Assembly: GCA_031763025.1 (NCBI GenBank)
Contig: JASSKH010000016.1
Location: 186,001 to 250,000 of the forward strand
Reading direction: 5' to 3'
From: Macrocystis pyrifera
Lineage: Eukaryota > Sar > Phaeophyceae > Laminariales > Laminariaceae
DNA: 64,000 bases
Shown here in pieces: positions 12,690-23,620 of the stretch. The number at the start of each line of letters is the position of its first letter. Position 1 is the first letter of the stretch. The translations under genes and the position numbers were made by a program. The notes beneath the pieces were generated by a model that saw only the letters and a list, made by a program, of their open reading frames with translations, searched no databases and had not been told where the DNA came from.

Positions 12690-13440
12690 AGATAGCTCAG
12701 ACAATACGCAACGAGCTAAGCAGGCTCGTCATCCACTAACGCCACAAGACTCATGTCATAATGACAAGGAAAATGAAGAGAAATCAGTAGCAAGCAAATC
12801 ACGGAGGATCAAGCGGAAGAAGAAAAAGGAGACAAAGGAAAACCACGTTCGAACCAGCTGCAGTAGTTGGCGGCACCAGTAGCATACCTGGTAGACATGT
12901 TCTACTAAGTAGTCGACCTGGTGCTTTGCTACCCTGCCTGCTGTCTCCTTCCAAATTCCATCCACCGTCTCCTTACTACAATCGTCCACCGCGGTTTCCC
13001 TTCTACTCGTCCTGTGGCCCCTCCTCCCCGCATTTCTTCGGGCACCACCCAAGGCAGATGCGCGGCGCTGTCTGCTCAGCTGTACCTCATCCTCGTACCA
13101 CCTCACCATGAACCGTTGGGCTGCTCCAAGGACCCCCCGGGACCACTTCCCCTCGTGTTTGCTGCAGTGGACCACAGCACGGTGTCAACTCCGAACAGTA
13201 AGGAGGAGTGTTCCGTCGACCCTTCGATGTCTCGGAACTCCCTAAGGGTTTCGACTGTGACTCTTTGCCAACGCTTAAACTGTCCGCCAGGTCTCGCATT
13301 CTCCCGCTAGTCATCGTCTCGAGCATCACCCAACGGGGTGATCGCTCCTTGCTTTGCCGTGCCTGGGCTCCCGCAGAAAAGAGCCGGCGTCTACAGTGCA
13401 ACAACATGTGGTCGTACTGGATACGACATGCACGACATAC
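12690..13440 (-). mobile_element. LINE fragment 3: inverted C-terminus and 3' UTR
   Basis: Read on the minus strand, this copies the end of the LINE coding region (13440 down to ~13230) and its 3' UTR (~13230 to 12690). It is the reverse complement of 11625-12365. The pair therefore forms an imperfect inverted repeat with arms of ~740 bp and a ~325-bp loop. The coding part is decayed. Whether it is an independent insertion or a twin-priming-type inversion of the neighbouring copy cannot be settled here. Confidence 0.8.
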
Positions 13441-13849
13441 ACATTCCATGGAACAGAGAAAAATAAAGGAAAACAAAAAAAGAGAAAAAATCGCAAAACG
13501 TAATTGGCGATCCAATCGATGGACTCACAAATCGACACAAATAATAGAACCATCGATGATATCGAATTATCTCATAATGTTTGTCGCAACGAGGTAACTT
13601 CTTCTTTTTGCTTCCGAAACCTCGTATGGTTTAAGAGTTGATCGCAACATTCCTGAGAGTAGGCCGAGAACCACCCGGTCGACATCAGCTCCTCTAGCAG
13701 ACGCGACTGCCGCTATCGCGTTGGCCCCGGGCCGGCGCCTCCCGGGCGCACCGAAGCAACGCGCCTTTTTGTCTGGTACATTCTAGATCTGCTCGGGTTC
13801 CATACCATTTTCCTGGAGTCGGAGCATTGTGTTCTTCTCCTCGGAGCAT
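13441..13849. other. Spacer with no recognised feature
   Basis: A GC-rich patch (GGCCCCGGGCCGGCGCC-like) lies near 13720-13750. No coding or repeat assignment could be made. Confidence 0.5.
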
Positions 13850-16078
13850 CCGAGGTGCAGGGCTTGGGAGGCACTGCGCGTCAGCTAGGCGACGGTGCGG
13901 GTGCTGCGGGAACGGTGGGACTGGAGGCACAAATCGAGACGGTCGAGATCGCGGATGGGGCGAACGCTGGGGGGAGTGACTCAGCTGGAGCGAGCTCGAG
14001 TGGGACTGGCGGAGCTGGTGCGGGTCAAGTCGAGCATCCGCGACCGCCGAGCACGGAAGCACTGAGCCAAGATGACAGGGAGCAGATCGGGCTCACCACC
14101 AAGATGCACCCCCCCGGAGGTACGCGTGTCTTTCGAGTTGAAGGATACGGTTGTAGCCCTTTCTCTCTCCCTCTCTTACCACTTACTTGAGTATACGAGT
14201 TGGGATGTCTAGCACCGCTGTGCCCGGTGGTTGTATAGCCGGGAAATGGGGTGTATATTTTGACCCAGATTGGTATCGGAGATGGCTTTTTCGGGCTGCG
14301 GATTAGTTTTTTTTCTTTCCCAATTGAGTGTGGTAGAAGAACCCAAACTTCGCGTTGTTCATTCGCAGAACCTGACAATCGATCGAGTGTTAACGGAAAT
14401 ACGGCAGATTCCAGTGGACCCAGAAAGTGCTCCTGTTTTTATTACAGAGTTGAGAACCTACTGGTAGTTTATTTCCGTTTGCAGTGTGGATGGAGAAATA
14501 GTCCAGTTTCTAGGTGAAGAATTTTGAGCAGCCCAAGGCAAGGTACGAACCGGGGCGATAGCGTTGGGGGGTTGAACCAGCAGCATGGATGCATTCATTG
14601 GGATTTGAGCTCTCGCTAGACCAGGATGTCCATGCATGGCGTGTTCAATGGGCCACGTTAGCTGATGCATCCTTATTCGGCACGTTAGACTATCTTTGCA
14701 GGATCGCGGATATTGGCTCGCGTTTGCTGACACAGTGTAACGAAAGTGTGAAACAATTGGCGTCCCCTATCGGTCCACAAACCCTTGCGTCACTTGTTGA
14801 AAATTTTGCGGGTTGACATAGCGCAAGTAGGGTGTCTCATTGGGGAGTTGGAGTATGACAATCACCCGGGTGTCAGCGGTCATGCCGAGGTCGTTGCCAA
14901 ACATTTGGTGGCTGATGTGGTAACGGGTCGTGCGTTGGTGTTCGACCAGGAATTGTTGGGGAAATTCGAGGCATCCGCGTTTCCTCGTTGTGTGTGGTAG
15001 AAGAACCCAAACTTTGCAATATTCGTGGCTTATATTCGCAGCATCTGGTAATCGATCGAGTGTCAATGAAACCACCGATTTCGACTGTGCTCCACCGTGT
15101 TAGCTGGGTCACGTGTTGCGCGACGTTCTACTATGAGTGCTGTATCTCCGGCAGACACATGGGCCAGGCGCCCTCGTCGCGTTCTCTCCTATTGATGTGA
15201 AAGAAGCGTATGGACAGGTGTTCCGTTTTTTTTATACAGAGTTGGGCACCTCGCGGTAGTTGATCTGCGATTGCAGTTTGGATTGAAAATAGTCCAATTT
15301 TTCTTCGGGATTGTTTTCAGCAGCCCTGAAACACGCAGCATGCTGTGATGTCGCCCCAACGAGTCTAGGCGGTCGATCACGTTACAGTCTTGCCACCGTG
15401 GGGGGAGCAAGGGGGGGGTATTGCTGCTGCCGTGCGTCTTGATTGTGAGCGTATTCAGGGTGTAGGTGGTGCATGTAGCAGTGGTTTTATCGTGCAGTAC
15501 TGTGTTGATGGCGGCATCCTCATAGAGGTCCAATGGTTCCAGGATGGTCGACGATGTACACACGCGTTACACTCTCTCTTATCCGACCACTGTCGCTTGT
15601 TGGGAGAACGGGGTCCTGACGCCCCACCGCTGTTATCCGTGAAAACAAAAAACACTAGTTGGGATTCGAGGCTGGGTTAGGGTTAGGGATGGATCGTCGA
15701 CACAGACGAATTGTTGGTGACGATGCCACCCAAGAAATTGCAGAAACTGCGTCGGCTAATGGCGGAGTGGCCGATGTCGCGTATGTGGGCGTGGAATAAA
15801 CGGCAAGTTTCCGAGTTGACGGGATTTCTGTTCAACGTTTCGTTTGCAGTGCGGCCAGGCAAGCTTTTTATGACGCGATTGCTTGCGGACGTTGGAATGC
15901 CGCATTTCTCCGCGAAGTCGAGAGCGTCGCCGGTAGGGTGCGGGCAGCGCGTTGTTTTAGGGCCCGGAGTTTCATGGGGATCTCGATTTTTATCAATGGT
16001 TTGCAAACAAGGGTGTCGAAGCCATTGAGGGGCTTGTCGGCGCCCATGTACAACTTGGTTTCTCGGGGACATACTATA
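13850..16078 (+). mobile_element. DIRS-like retroelement fossil, 5' part (N-terminal region and RT)
   Basis: A broken tyrosine-recombinase (DIRS-like) retroelement is the best reading. The N-terminal region is visible at ~14589-14816, and RT-RNase H segments at ~14990-16076. Characteristic pieces are KEVxELTGFL-type QVSELTGFLFNVSFAVRPGK near 15808-15870 and the WFQDGRRC / LLGERGPDAPP segment near 15530-15630. A separate RT-core piece at 14325-14560 duplicates 14995-15340, so two fragments of the family abut. The element resumes at 23621 after a 7.5-kb insertion. It is old and broken many times. No terminal repeats of the DIRS element were located. Confidence 0.65.
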
Positions 16079-16186
16079 CGAACCCTCAAGGATTCGTAAG
16101 ACTACGTACCCTCGGCCGGGGATACGCATATACACTGACTGCTGTATATACGTATTTGCACCAACCCCAGTACAAATACACTGCTG
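16079..16186 (+). repeat. Left terminal inverted repeat of the 7.5-kb element
   Basis: Starts CGAACCCTCAAGGATTCG, next to TA at 16077-16078. Matches the reverse complement of 23514-23618 throughout, with small indels. Confidence 0.75.
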
Positions 16187-17267
16187 CAAATCAACCAGTA
16201 AATCATGTCGAGAACTGCTTTAGTGGCACCAGCATGGCCTCTCATTCCGTACTTTGTTTTTGATCCTGAACTGCAGGCCCACTTACCCGAATACTTACGG
16301 AAGCAGAGAACTAGAGACCACAAACACTGCAGAGAGAGGTGCCTGGTAGAAAAAGCCACGTAAATACAGGCACACAGCGGCTTGCAGCGTCAGCAGTAGA
16401 CGGTGAACATCGATAAGCCGGCTGGGTGTGACAAGATGACCGTTGGGTAATATTTATCACACTCCACCTGTTTTGTACCAGGTATGTGGTATCATACGTT
16501 CTGGCAAGCCAAAAAAAACAGCAGCAGCAGTAGTGCTGTAGTAGCAACAGCAAGCACGCGAGACAGGAGGAATGATGCAGTGGCAGCAACCCGAGATACT
16601 ATTAATGCGAGGTTCTCCTACTGTGTATAGAAGGGATGCGTATTTCCCGGGAGCGGTAACTCGCTAACGGCAGTCGGTAATAATACCGGTAATTTATCCG
16701 GAAATGTATAGGGCTAGTGGACCTGGGGCATGTTTTTATCACCTTCAATGCAGCCTATCCCCTGTCCCCAAGCCCCTCAGACGTATGAAAACCTCGGGTT
16801 ATTTACCCAACTGCAATTAGCGGCACACGCTGTTAATCAAAACGTCGAAAGCACGTACTGCCGTGTCTTCGAAACCCCGTTATTCAACAGATCAAAATAC
16901 TAACAAAACAGCACCCACCCGGCACTCAATACTAATTCCAAGTATTTTTCCTCAAAACGTGGACCCGGTTCTAGGTGAAGCGTCAAGAAATGTTCTTGTC
17001 AAGTCGGCGAGAGCAACGAGGGCAGGAAAACACCCTCAAAGGACACAGTACACCTGGGTGGGGTACAGAACCTTGTACGTTATACATATATTCCACACAG
17101 CAGCGGCAGTGGTAGTAATGCGCATACGAGTATATACGTAACTGGCAACCTATTTATATTATTAAGCTTGCCATCATCATCTTTATTGTTGACAGTAACG
17201 CTGTACATTGTCGGATCGCGAATAAAATATTAATACAGGCTGGTTCTGGCGTACCGCCTCAAATTGA
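16187..17267. other. Spacer inside the 7.5-kb element
   Basis: No gene recognised. One TACCAGGTA 9-mer lies at 16476-16484, and an AGCAGCAGCAG stretch near 16520. Confidence 0.5.
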
Positions 17268-17543
17268 GTTCCCCTCCAATGTCCACGCCGTTTCTTGGAG
17301 ATAGACCCTGAAATTGGCGTACACATGTGTTCCTCCTAAAACCCGTGACCTTTTATTTTTGCGTGGCCACATTTTTTCTTTTTTGATTTTTTGGGGTGGG
17401 TCTTACCACATGAAAAACTCCGGCGGACGAAAAAAAAAATAAAAAGTCATTCATCGACGGCTCGGCAGAGGCTCATAGAACACATGTCTGTGTGTGCCAA
17501 ATTTCAGAGTCTATCTCCAAACTAGACGGCGTGGGGATTGAAC
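17268..17543. mobile_element. MITE-like inverted-repeat element, ~276 bp
   Basis: Long imperfect terminal inverted repeats: the left arm (17268-17345) and right arm (17472-17543) share CACGCCGT, TTGGAGATAGA, CTGAAATT and ACACATGTGTTC when one is reverse-complemented. The centre is A/T-run rich. No coding capacity. A target duplication could not be fixed by eye. Confidence 0.65.
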
Positions 17544-17796
17544 GTTTGTGCAGTCAATGCTTTGAGCAGCTACGCGTACTTTCTACCTTGGAGTACCTAC
17601 TGAATAGAGCCGGTTCGACCAGCAGAATAACAAAATATATTAAAAAAAATATTGCTTCCTACACAAACGCGTACTGTTTATGACCGTTATTAAAAGCCCG
17701 TGGTTGGCCGGGACACATTTTCGCCGCTGGCGCCAGCTCTACGACCCCGATTATAAATCTTGCTATGCCACCCCCTTCCGCTGTGCATGGCGGTCA

Positions 17797-18135
17797 GTGT
17801 GATGGTATTGCCTGCTGAGCTATAGGGGTGAACGATCGATCGGTTACCCAGTCCAGGGTAATCCTTTTAACACTGTTCCCCCCTCTGAACGGCGGGATCT
17901 TTGGGGCGTCGGTACCGTATACAGCCGCACGCTGACCTACCCGATTCGTTTAAATACCTGGGGAACCAGGGAAATATGTCTTTAGGGACCGAAAACGCAA
18001 GCGTTTCTATATAAGAAACGTCGGAAGTGAGATTCGAACCGGTGTCCTCGACGACGTCAATTGTGAAGGTGTTACCTACTGAGCTATAGGGATAAACGAT
18101 CGATCGATTACCCAGCCCAGAGTATTCCTTAGAAC
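17797..18135 (-). mobile_element. tRNA-derived SINE, family A copy 1
   Basis: On the minus strand a tRNA-like head at 18092-18021 carries an A-box (TAGCTCAGTAGG) and a B-box (GGTTCGAATCTC) with tRNA-like spacing. It is followed by a ~200-bp body, then a second partial tRNA-like head (TAGCTCAGCAGG) at ~17825. The same head-body-partial-head arrangement occurs at 28905-29250, so this composite is the mobile unit or a tandem dimer. Each head is preceded by a GGGTAAYCGATCGATCG-like stretch. It is too diverged to be a functional tRNA. Confidence 0.75.
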
Positions 18136-18548
18136 ATTAGTGTGATACCACCTATTTGTGTGACCTTGGGGTAAATATTTCAATCGGCACTAGTCATCGA
18201 CAAGAATTGGGGTGATGGGTTTTGGTGCATGCCCCTCAGGCTCCGGGGTGCAGACAGCTACCTCCAGACGTGCACGAGCTACGACATATCTTTTCAAACA
18301 TATTTTCCATCATGAGTTCGTTCTGATCGAACTTCTGGGTGCGGCTACCCCCCTAAACCGTCCAGGCGGGGTCGATAGGCGACGATACCGAAAAAGAAAA
18401 GTTTCGTGAATACGGCGAAAAAGACTAATAAAGGCAACCGTAAGCGTTTTTTGTTGTTCTCTTCTTAAACATCTTCGGGCGTTTCACAGCGAATAAAAAT
18501 AAAAAAGTTGAAAAACTGAAGAATCATGGTGAGAAGAGCTAATCACGA

Positions 18549-19157
18549 TTGCCGCGGAACCCGCCCTGGGAAAATGTCGACCAATCATTGTCATCATACG
18601 CCAAACATTTCGCAATGACCCTCAATATCAAGATTTTTCTTCCTGATGAAATCGCCACATACATGCCTCTTTCCATAGCTTCATTTTTTTCTAGCCAAGT
18701 CGTTGCTCCGTCTGTTCAAATCGTTCCGCCTTTCATTCTTGCAACTTCGCAAAAGCTGCCGCCGCTTTGGTCCTTGCGTTCTCTGCGGCCGTCGCTGCCG
18801 TTTTGGACTTTGCCGCCTCTTCGGCCGCTGCCGTCGCTTCACTGTCGGGCCTTTGCCGCGTCTGCTGCGGCCTTTTCCGCCTCTGCTAGACTCTCTTTGA
18901 GGCGTCCCACCTCTGCGACTGCCGCCGCTGCGTCCATGGGGCGTGCCGCTTATGCGATTTCCACCGGTACGACTGCCGACGCTGCGTCCTGGAGGCGTGC
19001 CGCTTCTGCGACTTCCGCCGCTGCGGCGGCCACCGCTTCTTTAGTTCTACCAGGTTGCTTCATCTCCCATTTCTCAACCTCAGCCATGCTTTTTATCCGT
19101 ACCGCTTTGTCCTTCACGAGCGTCGTGGGTGGGGAAAATTACGGGTTGATACAGTAA
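18549..19157 (-). pseudogene. Ala/Glu-rich coiled-coil coding remnant
   Basis: The minus strand reads as an Ala/Glu/Lys-rich coiled coil (for example SLAEAEKAAADAAKAR near 18880-18930), with an internal ~60-bp duplicated unit near 18910-19030. The plus frame over the same bases is the low-complexity Ala/Ser/Arg shadow of it. It lies inside the 7.5-kb inverted-repeat element and, with the remnants at 19383-21548, suggests a minus-strand transcription unit. Frames are broken. The family is not recognised; it may belong to the element or to captured host sequence. Confidence 0.4.
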
Positions 19158-19382
19158 TAACTGCTTTAGTGCATGCATTGTTGGCGTCTGCTAGCATGCG
19201 TGATGTACGTTACACGAGTTGTCATTGAAGTGGTGGTTATTCGCTATCAGTACAACGCTCTCGAACGGTCTGGAGTTCAGTCTCTGTTGCGAGACGTGCA
19301 ATATTGACCCCACAGCAATAGTATAGTTCTGCCTTAGTCAGGCCGGAATTCATTCTCCTACATGACTCGTGAACGCCTAACC

Positions 19383-20130
19383 CTACATGTCACACCAAAG
19401 GCCGGGAGCACCTGCGCACCCCAGCGTACAAACATGATAACGACACAACGACAGTCTCACCATGGTGGAGAAGCCAGGTGGCGAGCACACACAAAGTGGG
19501 AATGGTTTAGAGCTTCCGTCCTTCATCACTGAAGAGAACTGGTTCAAGTCTGTCACGTCCGTGTCCTTGCCTGCCTCTCCATCTCCCACGAGTCCAGCTT
19601 CGGCGACGCAGTGACTGCCCTTCGCGTAAGTGACTACGACTTCTTCACGAACAATTCCGTTCTCACCGTTGGCACCGGGTAAGAACCACTCACACGGGTC
19701 ACCGTAAGGTGAAAAGTCCCGGGAGACGCGTTGGTCATCAAATTGTGCTCCATGCCTGCCTGTGCCCCTACCCCGGAGCTCAGCCTCGTCTTGCCGTTTC
19801 CTCGGCCTCATATCAGTCTGGTAAACGACCTTTAACGTTGATGCACAACGCTTCAGAGGCCAATAGGCTCACAGACCAGTACCCAATTCACCCGCAGGGC
19901 ACAGTTTGGACACTTGGGACGAAAGCATCATTTCGTAGGTACCCGGCATATCGCTGAGGATACCATCGACGACCACCTGGAACTGTTCGTGAACGCCGTT
20001 TCTCGAGTGGAGGGCAGATTGCTGCAGGTGACGATTTTATCCCACCAGTTGCTCGGCATTCGCCGCGGCGTATCCAAGCACCACCAGCTTCAGCTGGCGC
20101 CAGAAGTGGTCATCCCCCACAGACCGTGAG
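19383..20130 (-). pseudogene. Unrecognised minus-strand coding remnant
   Basis: The 142-residue frame at 19811-19383 (DFSPYGDPCEWFLPGANGEN, REEVVVTYAKGSH) is compositionally protein-like. The next segment upstream, 20130-19860, reads protein-like in minus frames too (VVDGILSDMPGTYEMM). No domain known to me fits. It is most likely a decayed gene of the surrounding inverted-repeat element, given shared strand and proximity to the blocks at 20581-21099 and 18549-19157. Frame continuity is not preserved. Confidence 0.35.
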
Positions 20131-20580
20131 AACTGCGCGCCACAAGCAGTTTCCGTCGCCATCTACGGCGTAGGCAGCACAAATGGTACGCAACTCCACA
20201 GGCAGCACCTTCGTGGCGTTGAGTTCGAACGGCCTCTGGTCCGAGAGAACGACACCGAAAACATGGGAAACAGCAAACGTCAATTATTACTGGTGCGCGT
20301 TCGTTCTTGATACTACTCCATGATCATCAAAATAAGTAGAAATTTCCTGATGTGCGCTTCAGGGTATACGCGCCAACCCCCCCTCGATTCAACACGGCTC
20401 GAATAGCACAATGGGGGTTGAAACATCCGTCCCTACGGGGCCTGAATATCCTCGGATCCTCGGATCGTAAAACGTGTGCTACTGAACGAACGCGCGGACA
20501 AGACACGGAAACACGATAATGTCATGTATCGCACCTGGTATTAAACAGGTTATACATGTGATCTCCGATTGAGCAACAAG

Positions 20581-21099
20581 TCATTTGCCGAATGTATTGC
20601 GAGTCAACTCATTTGCTGGAAGCGCAGTAAGTTGAATACCCCGGTGAATCGTGTAAAACAACGGGACCACTGCCCCGGGATTTGGACGCGCCCTAACGAT
20701 GTGTTCTACGATAGAGTTGGCATTCTGGGTGACGGGGCCCCTTAGCCCAACATCGCCGGACGTTTACTCTTGTGTCCGTATGATTCGTTGTATACGTAGG
20801 CCATGGGATTGTTTATCGGGGAGAACACTAACTTCTCTCCAAATCATTTTGTGGGCGAAGTATATAGCATGCGTCCTACCTTGTTCTCCTATGCTGCCTC
20901 CGGTTCCCGCAGGAGGCTCGCCGTGGGGACAGCCGAGCACCTCTTCCGTGGAGCAATTATTTAAGCAGTATTTCAGCCGCTGGTCCTTACTAATCGCTGT
21001 CTCGTTGGAGACCCCAGCTCGAGTGTTTGGCGGGGATATGGCTTTCGCGATCAAGCCTTCGAGTTGGTCGGTCATCCTGTTCGTGGTAGTGTCGTTCAT
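20581..21099 (-). pseudogene. Unrecognised minus-strand coding remnant
   Basis: One minus frame reads through most of this interval with balanced, non-repetitive composition (MTDQLEGLIAKAISPPNTRA near the start, VTQNANSIVEHIVRARPN near 20700). It lacks any motif I can assign to a transposase, recombinase or polymerase family. The same-strand neighbours point to one ancestral gene with several exons or breaks. Confidence 0.35.
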
Positions 21100-21237
21100 A
21101 ATCTGGCCACAACGATGGGGGATACGAGAATAGCGGTGTCAATGCTCATATTCACAATGACGATGGCCATGACAATTGCTCCGACAGGCGATGACCCCTA
21201 CAGTGGATAGCAAAAAGACCCAGTCGACCATCACATC

Positions 21238-21548
21238 TCAACGCCCAGTGTGCCTACCCACGAGAGCTGTATTGTACCTGGTATACCTTACTGCGGTTTT
21301 TTCGACATATATAACCTTAACGACGTCTTGCTCACTTTGCCCTTCTTGCTGGCGGTCCTGGAAGCAAGGTGCCGTTGCCCATCTTTCTGCCCTTCTCCGC
21401 CTCTGCCCAGCTTCATCATGTTTCGCCTTCTTTGACGCCTTTGTAGGTTGCTTTGTTTTCGAGTTGAAACCTTCGTGCATGGTGCTGGCATTTTTACTGG
21501 TGTTCCGTTCCTGCTGTCCAGCACACCGCCAGACACCGGCACAGGCAA
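21238..21548 (-). pseudogene. Basic, NLS-like minus-strand reading frame
   Basis: Two overlapping minus frames are rich in Lys/Arg (KASKKAKHDEAGQRRRRAER; RTASKKGKVSK). Such stretches are common in nuclear localisation segments. This would be the 5' end of the minus-strand unit formed by 18549-21099. The assignment rests on position and composition only. Confidence 0.25.
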
Positions 21549-21824
21549 AGCAGGGGCACCGTTAATTCAGTACCGACCGCGTACATGTGAAGAAGACAAG
21601 GCCTTAGTAACCCGGCCAGTTAGGTCCGGAATTCCAATCGCAATGTTCCTGTGCTAACGATGCGCAGAAGAAGAGACACGTACGTGTCAGAATGGCTTTT
21701 CCAGGGATGGTAGTTACGGCTGTACATATGTAAAACCACCCGACAAAATGTCAGCCAACTGGACAAAATAACCGTGATGCTCCGAAAACCTCGGTGGGAA
21801 GTGCCTGTGCTATTAATAGCACTA

Positions 21825-21929
21825 TTACGGGGGTCCATAGTTAATAGGACCTATGGTATACATAAAAACCTACATACTTACCTATTTTTACTGACAATAT
21901 TTGGTCCTATTTACTATGGACCTCCGTAA
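21825..21929. mobile_element. 105-bp MITE, copy 1
   Basis: Ends are TTACGGGGGTCCATAGTTA and the inverted TTTACTATGGACCTCCGTAA. TA flanks lie at 21823-21824 and 21930-21931. The internal sequence (CCTACATAC.TACCTATTTTTACT) matches the copies at 29254, 35433 and 51665. TA flanks and size are like Stowaway-type MITEs mobilised by Tc1/mariner transposases; that link is inference. Confidence 0.85.
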
Positions 21930-21931
21930 TA

Positions 21932-23513
21932 GTATTATTCACCTGTTACCGCTACGAGTGTAGTGTCGGTATTACCGGCTGACTCGTACCGACACCATAA
22001 AGGAACAACTACTGCACTGCAAATTATGCCTGGTCAATGTCAATGGGCCCAGAGGCGAACCCCCCAGCAAACGAAACAAAAAACGGGGGGAAACATCAAA
22101 AACAAAACCGGGAAAATATTCGAAAAACAATCGAACTACTCAATATGATGTTGTCGGATGGCAACCACAGTAATTGCAGAAGTATAAATCTAGGCGAAAT
22201 AAATAATGTTAGGCCTGGGCCAATCGGAGCGCCAAGTATCGGGGGGGAAAAGCGGGAAAAAAATATGTTGCAAATAAAAACCATAGAGAACTCCAAAGAG
22301 AGAAAAAGGTGTTTTTCGGAGCTTTGAGTGGCCAGCGAAATAACGGGGGAGCCCGCTGGATGGCCGAAAACATCTGTAACAAAAGCCACAGTTTAGTACT
22401 TCGTCCTTGTTTTCAGGCTGTATAGCATTTGTTTTCGAGAAAATAAAATGGCTTGGAATACCCTCGTACAGTGTCTGTTTTTGGCTATTGCCCTAACACA
22501 GCACGTATATCAGGAGCACAACAGCGCCCCACCCCCCCCCCCTAAGGCTGCACAACGGGCACAGCAGCTGCGTATAATGCGTACCAGTATGTAACCACGT
22601 AACGGCAGCGGGAGTAGAGTAGATTTACGGCCGCTTGGCAACAACGAGAACAAAATAGGTACCTGGTACGTACACGTTATACGTCATACCCCCGAGCAGT
22701 ACTATAATCCTGCGACGGAGTCCCCTCTTTCAGGGATGACTTTGTTTCATCCATGATATTGGCATACAGGTAATCAAATGCCCAGATGTATGACTTTCAA
22801 CTGTAACAATGTTACTATACGTTGTGCGCTAGTTACGTGTAATTAAAAAAAATGCCGTAACTACTTCGTCCATCCCTGCGGAAATGCCGTGTAGGGGTAC
22901 GTATCTTGACTGCTGTGCTTGCACGTCCTCGTCATTAGCGTGAGGCGACCACTTTGGCTGAAGCTGAGCAGTCATCAACATGTTCGATACCTTCTCTGGT
23001 GCTCTGTGACGAGCATAGAACAGCTACGACCTGCTGCGTTTTCTCCTGAACGCGCGCGAAGATGCTTGTCATTAACTACCAAAAAAAACAAAAATAATAA
23101 GTACAAAAATACGACTACATTGCCGGTCCGGCATGGTTGTATCATCTGTCGGTTGCTCGTGGGTTGTTCTTGAGTGGAGACGGCGCATGTTTTCCAGCCG
23201 AGGCATTACGAATTACAGCACTTCCATCGACGGGTACTGCCGACCTGCTACTGCCGTTGGGGGCATTCACCTCTTGAGGGGCGTTCACCGACAGGTGCTG
23301 CGGCAGGCTTGCTTGGCGCGTATGGAAGTCTGTCTATATCTATCTCTCGGGCCACCGATGAAGAGTTGCTGGAGAGATGATAGAGAATAGACGCCGGCGA
23401 CATGTGCGAATTAGCCTGCTGATGTTTGCGTGTTTGCGTTGTTGGTCTCGCCTGCTCTGCGACAAGGCTGGTGTAAGCGGTTGGGGAATGAGCGATGCCT
23501 AGAAGGCCCATTA
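21932..23513. other. Spacer inside the 7.5-kb element
   Basis: No gene recognised. Contains a C12 run near 22532, A-rich stretches, and one TACCTGGTA 9-mer at 22660-22668. Confidence 0.5.
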
Positions 23514-23618
23514 CAACAGTATATTGGTATTAGGGATGGTGCAAATACGTGCATACAGCAGTGTATAGGCATATCCCCGGCCGAGGGTACGTGGTCTTCA
23601 CGAACCCTCGAGGGTTCG
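23514..23618 (-). repeat. Right terminal inverted repeat of the 7.5-kb element
   Basis: Reverse complement of 16079-16186, with TA following at 23619-23620. Its outer 20 bases form a near-perfect palindrome around CCTCGAGG. Confidence 0.75.
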
Positions 23619-23620
23619 TA

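Larger units (their letters stand above)
16079..23618. mobile_element. 7.5-kb element with ~105-bp terminal inverted repeats, unknown superfamily
   Basis: Terminal inverted repeats at 16079-16186 and 23514-23618 align at roughly 80 percent identity. They begin CGAACCCTCRAGGRTTCGT and include CGTACCCTCGGCCGGGGATA. A TA dinucleotide flanks both ends (16077-16078 and 23619-23620). The sequence on either side belongs to one DIRS-like element, which shows that this is an insertion. The interior has only broken, minus-strand coding remnants (18549-21548), plus a SINE, a 276-bp inverted-repeat element and a 105-bp MITE. No known transposase motif was recognised, so the superfamily is unassigned. Confidence 0.65.

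Noticed and set aside
18021-18092. A tRNA gene on the minus strand
   Set aside because: A- and B-boxes are present, but the head is repeated with a body at 28905-29250 and acceptor pairing is poor, so a SINE head is the better reading.
20699-21133. 144-residue plus-strand frame with hydrophobic segments
   Set aside because: The opposite strand is more protein-like and continues beyond it, so this is taken as its shadow.
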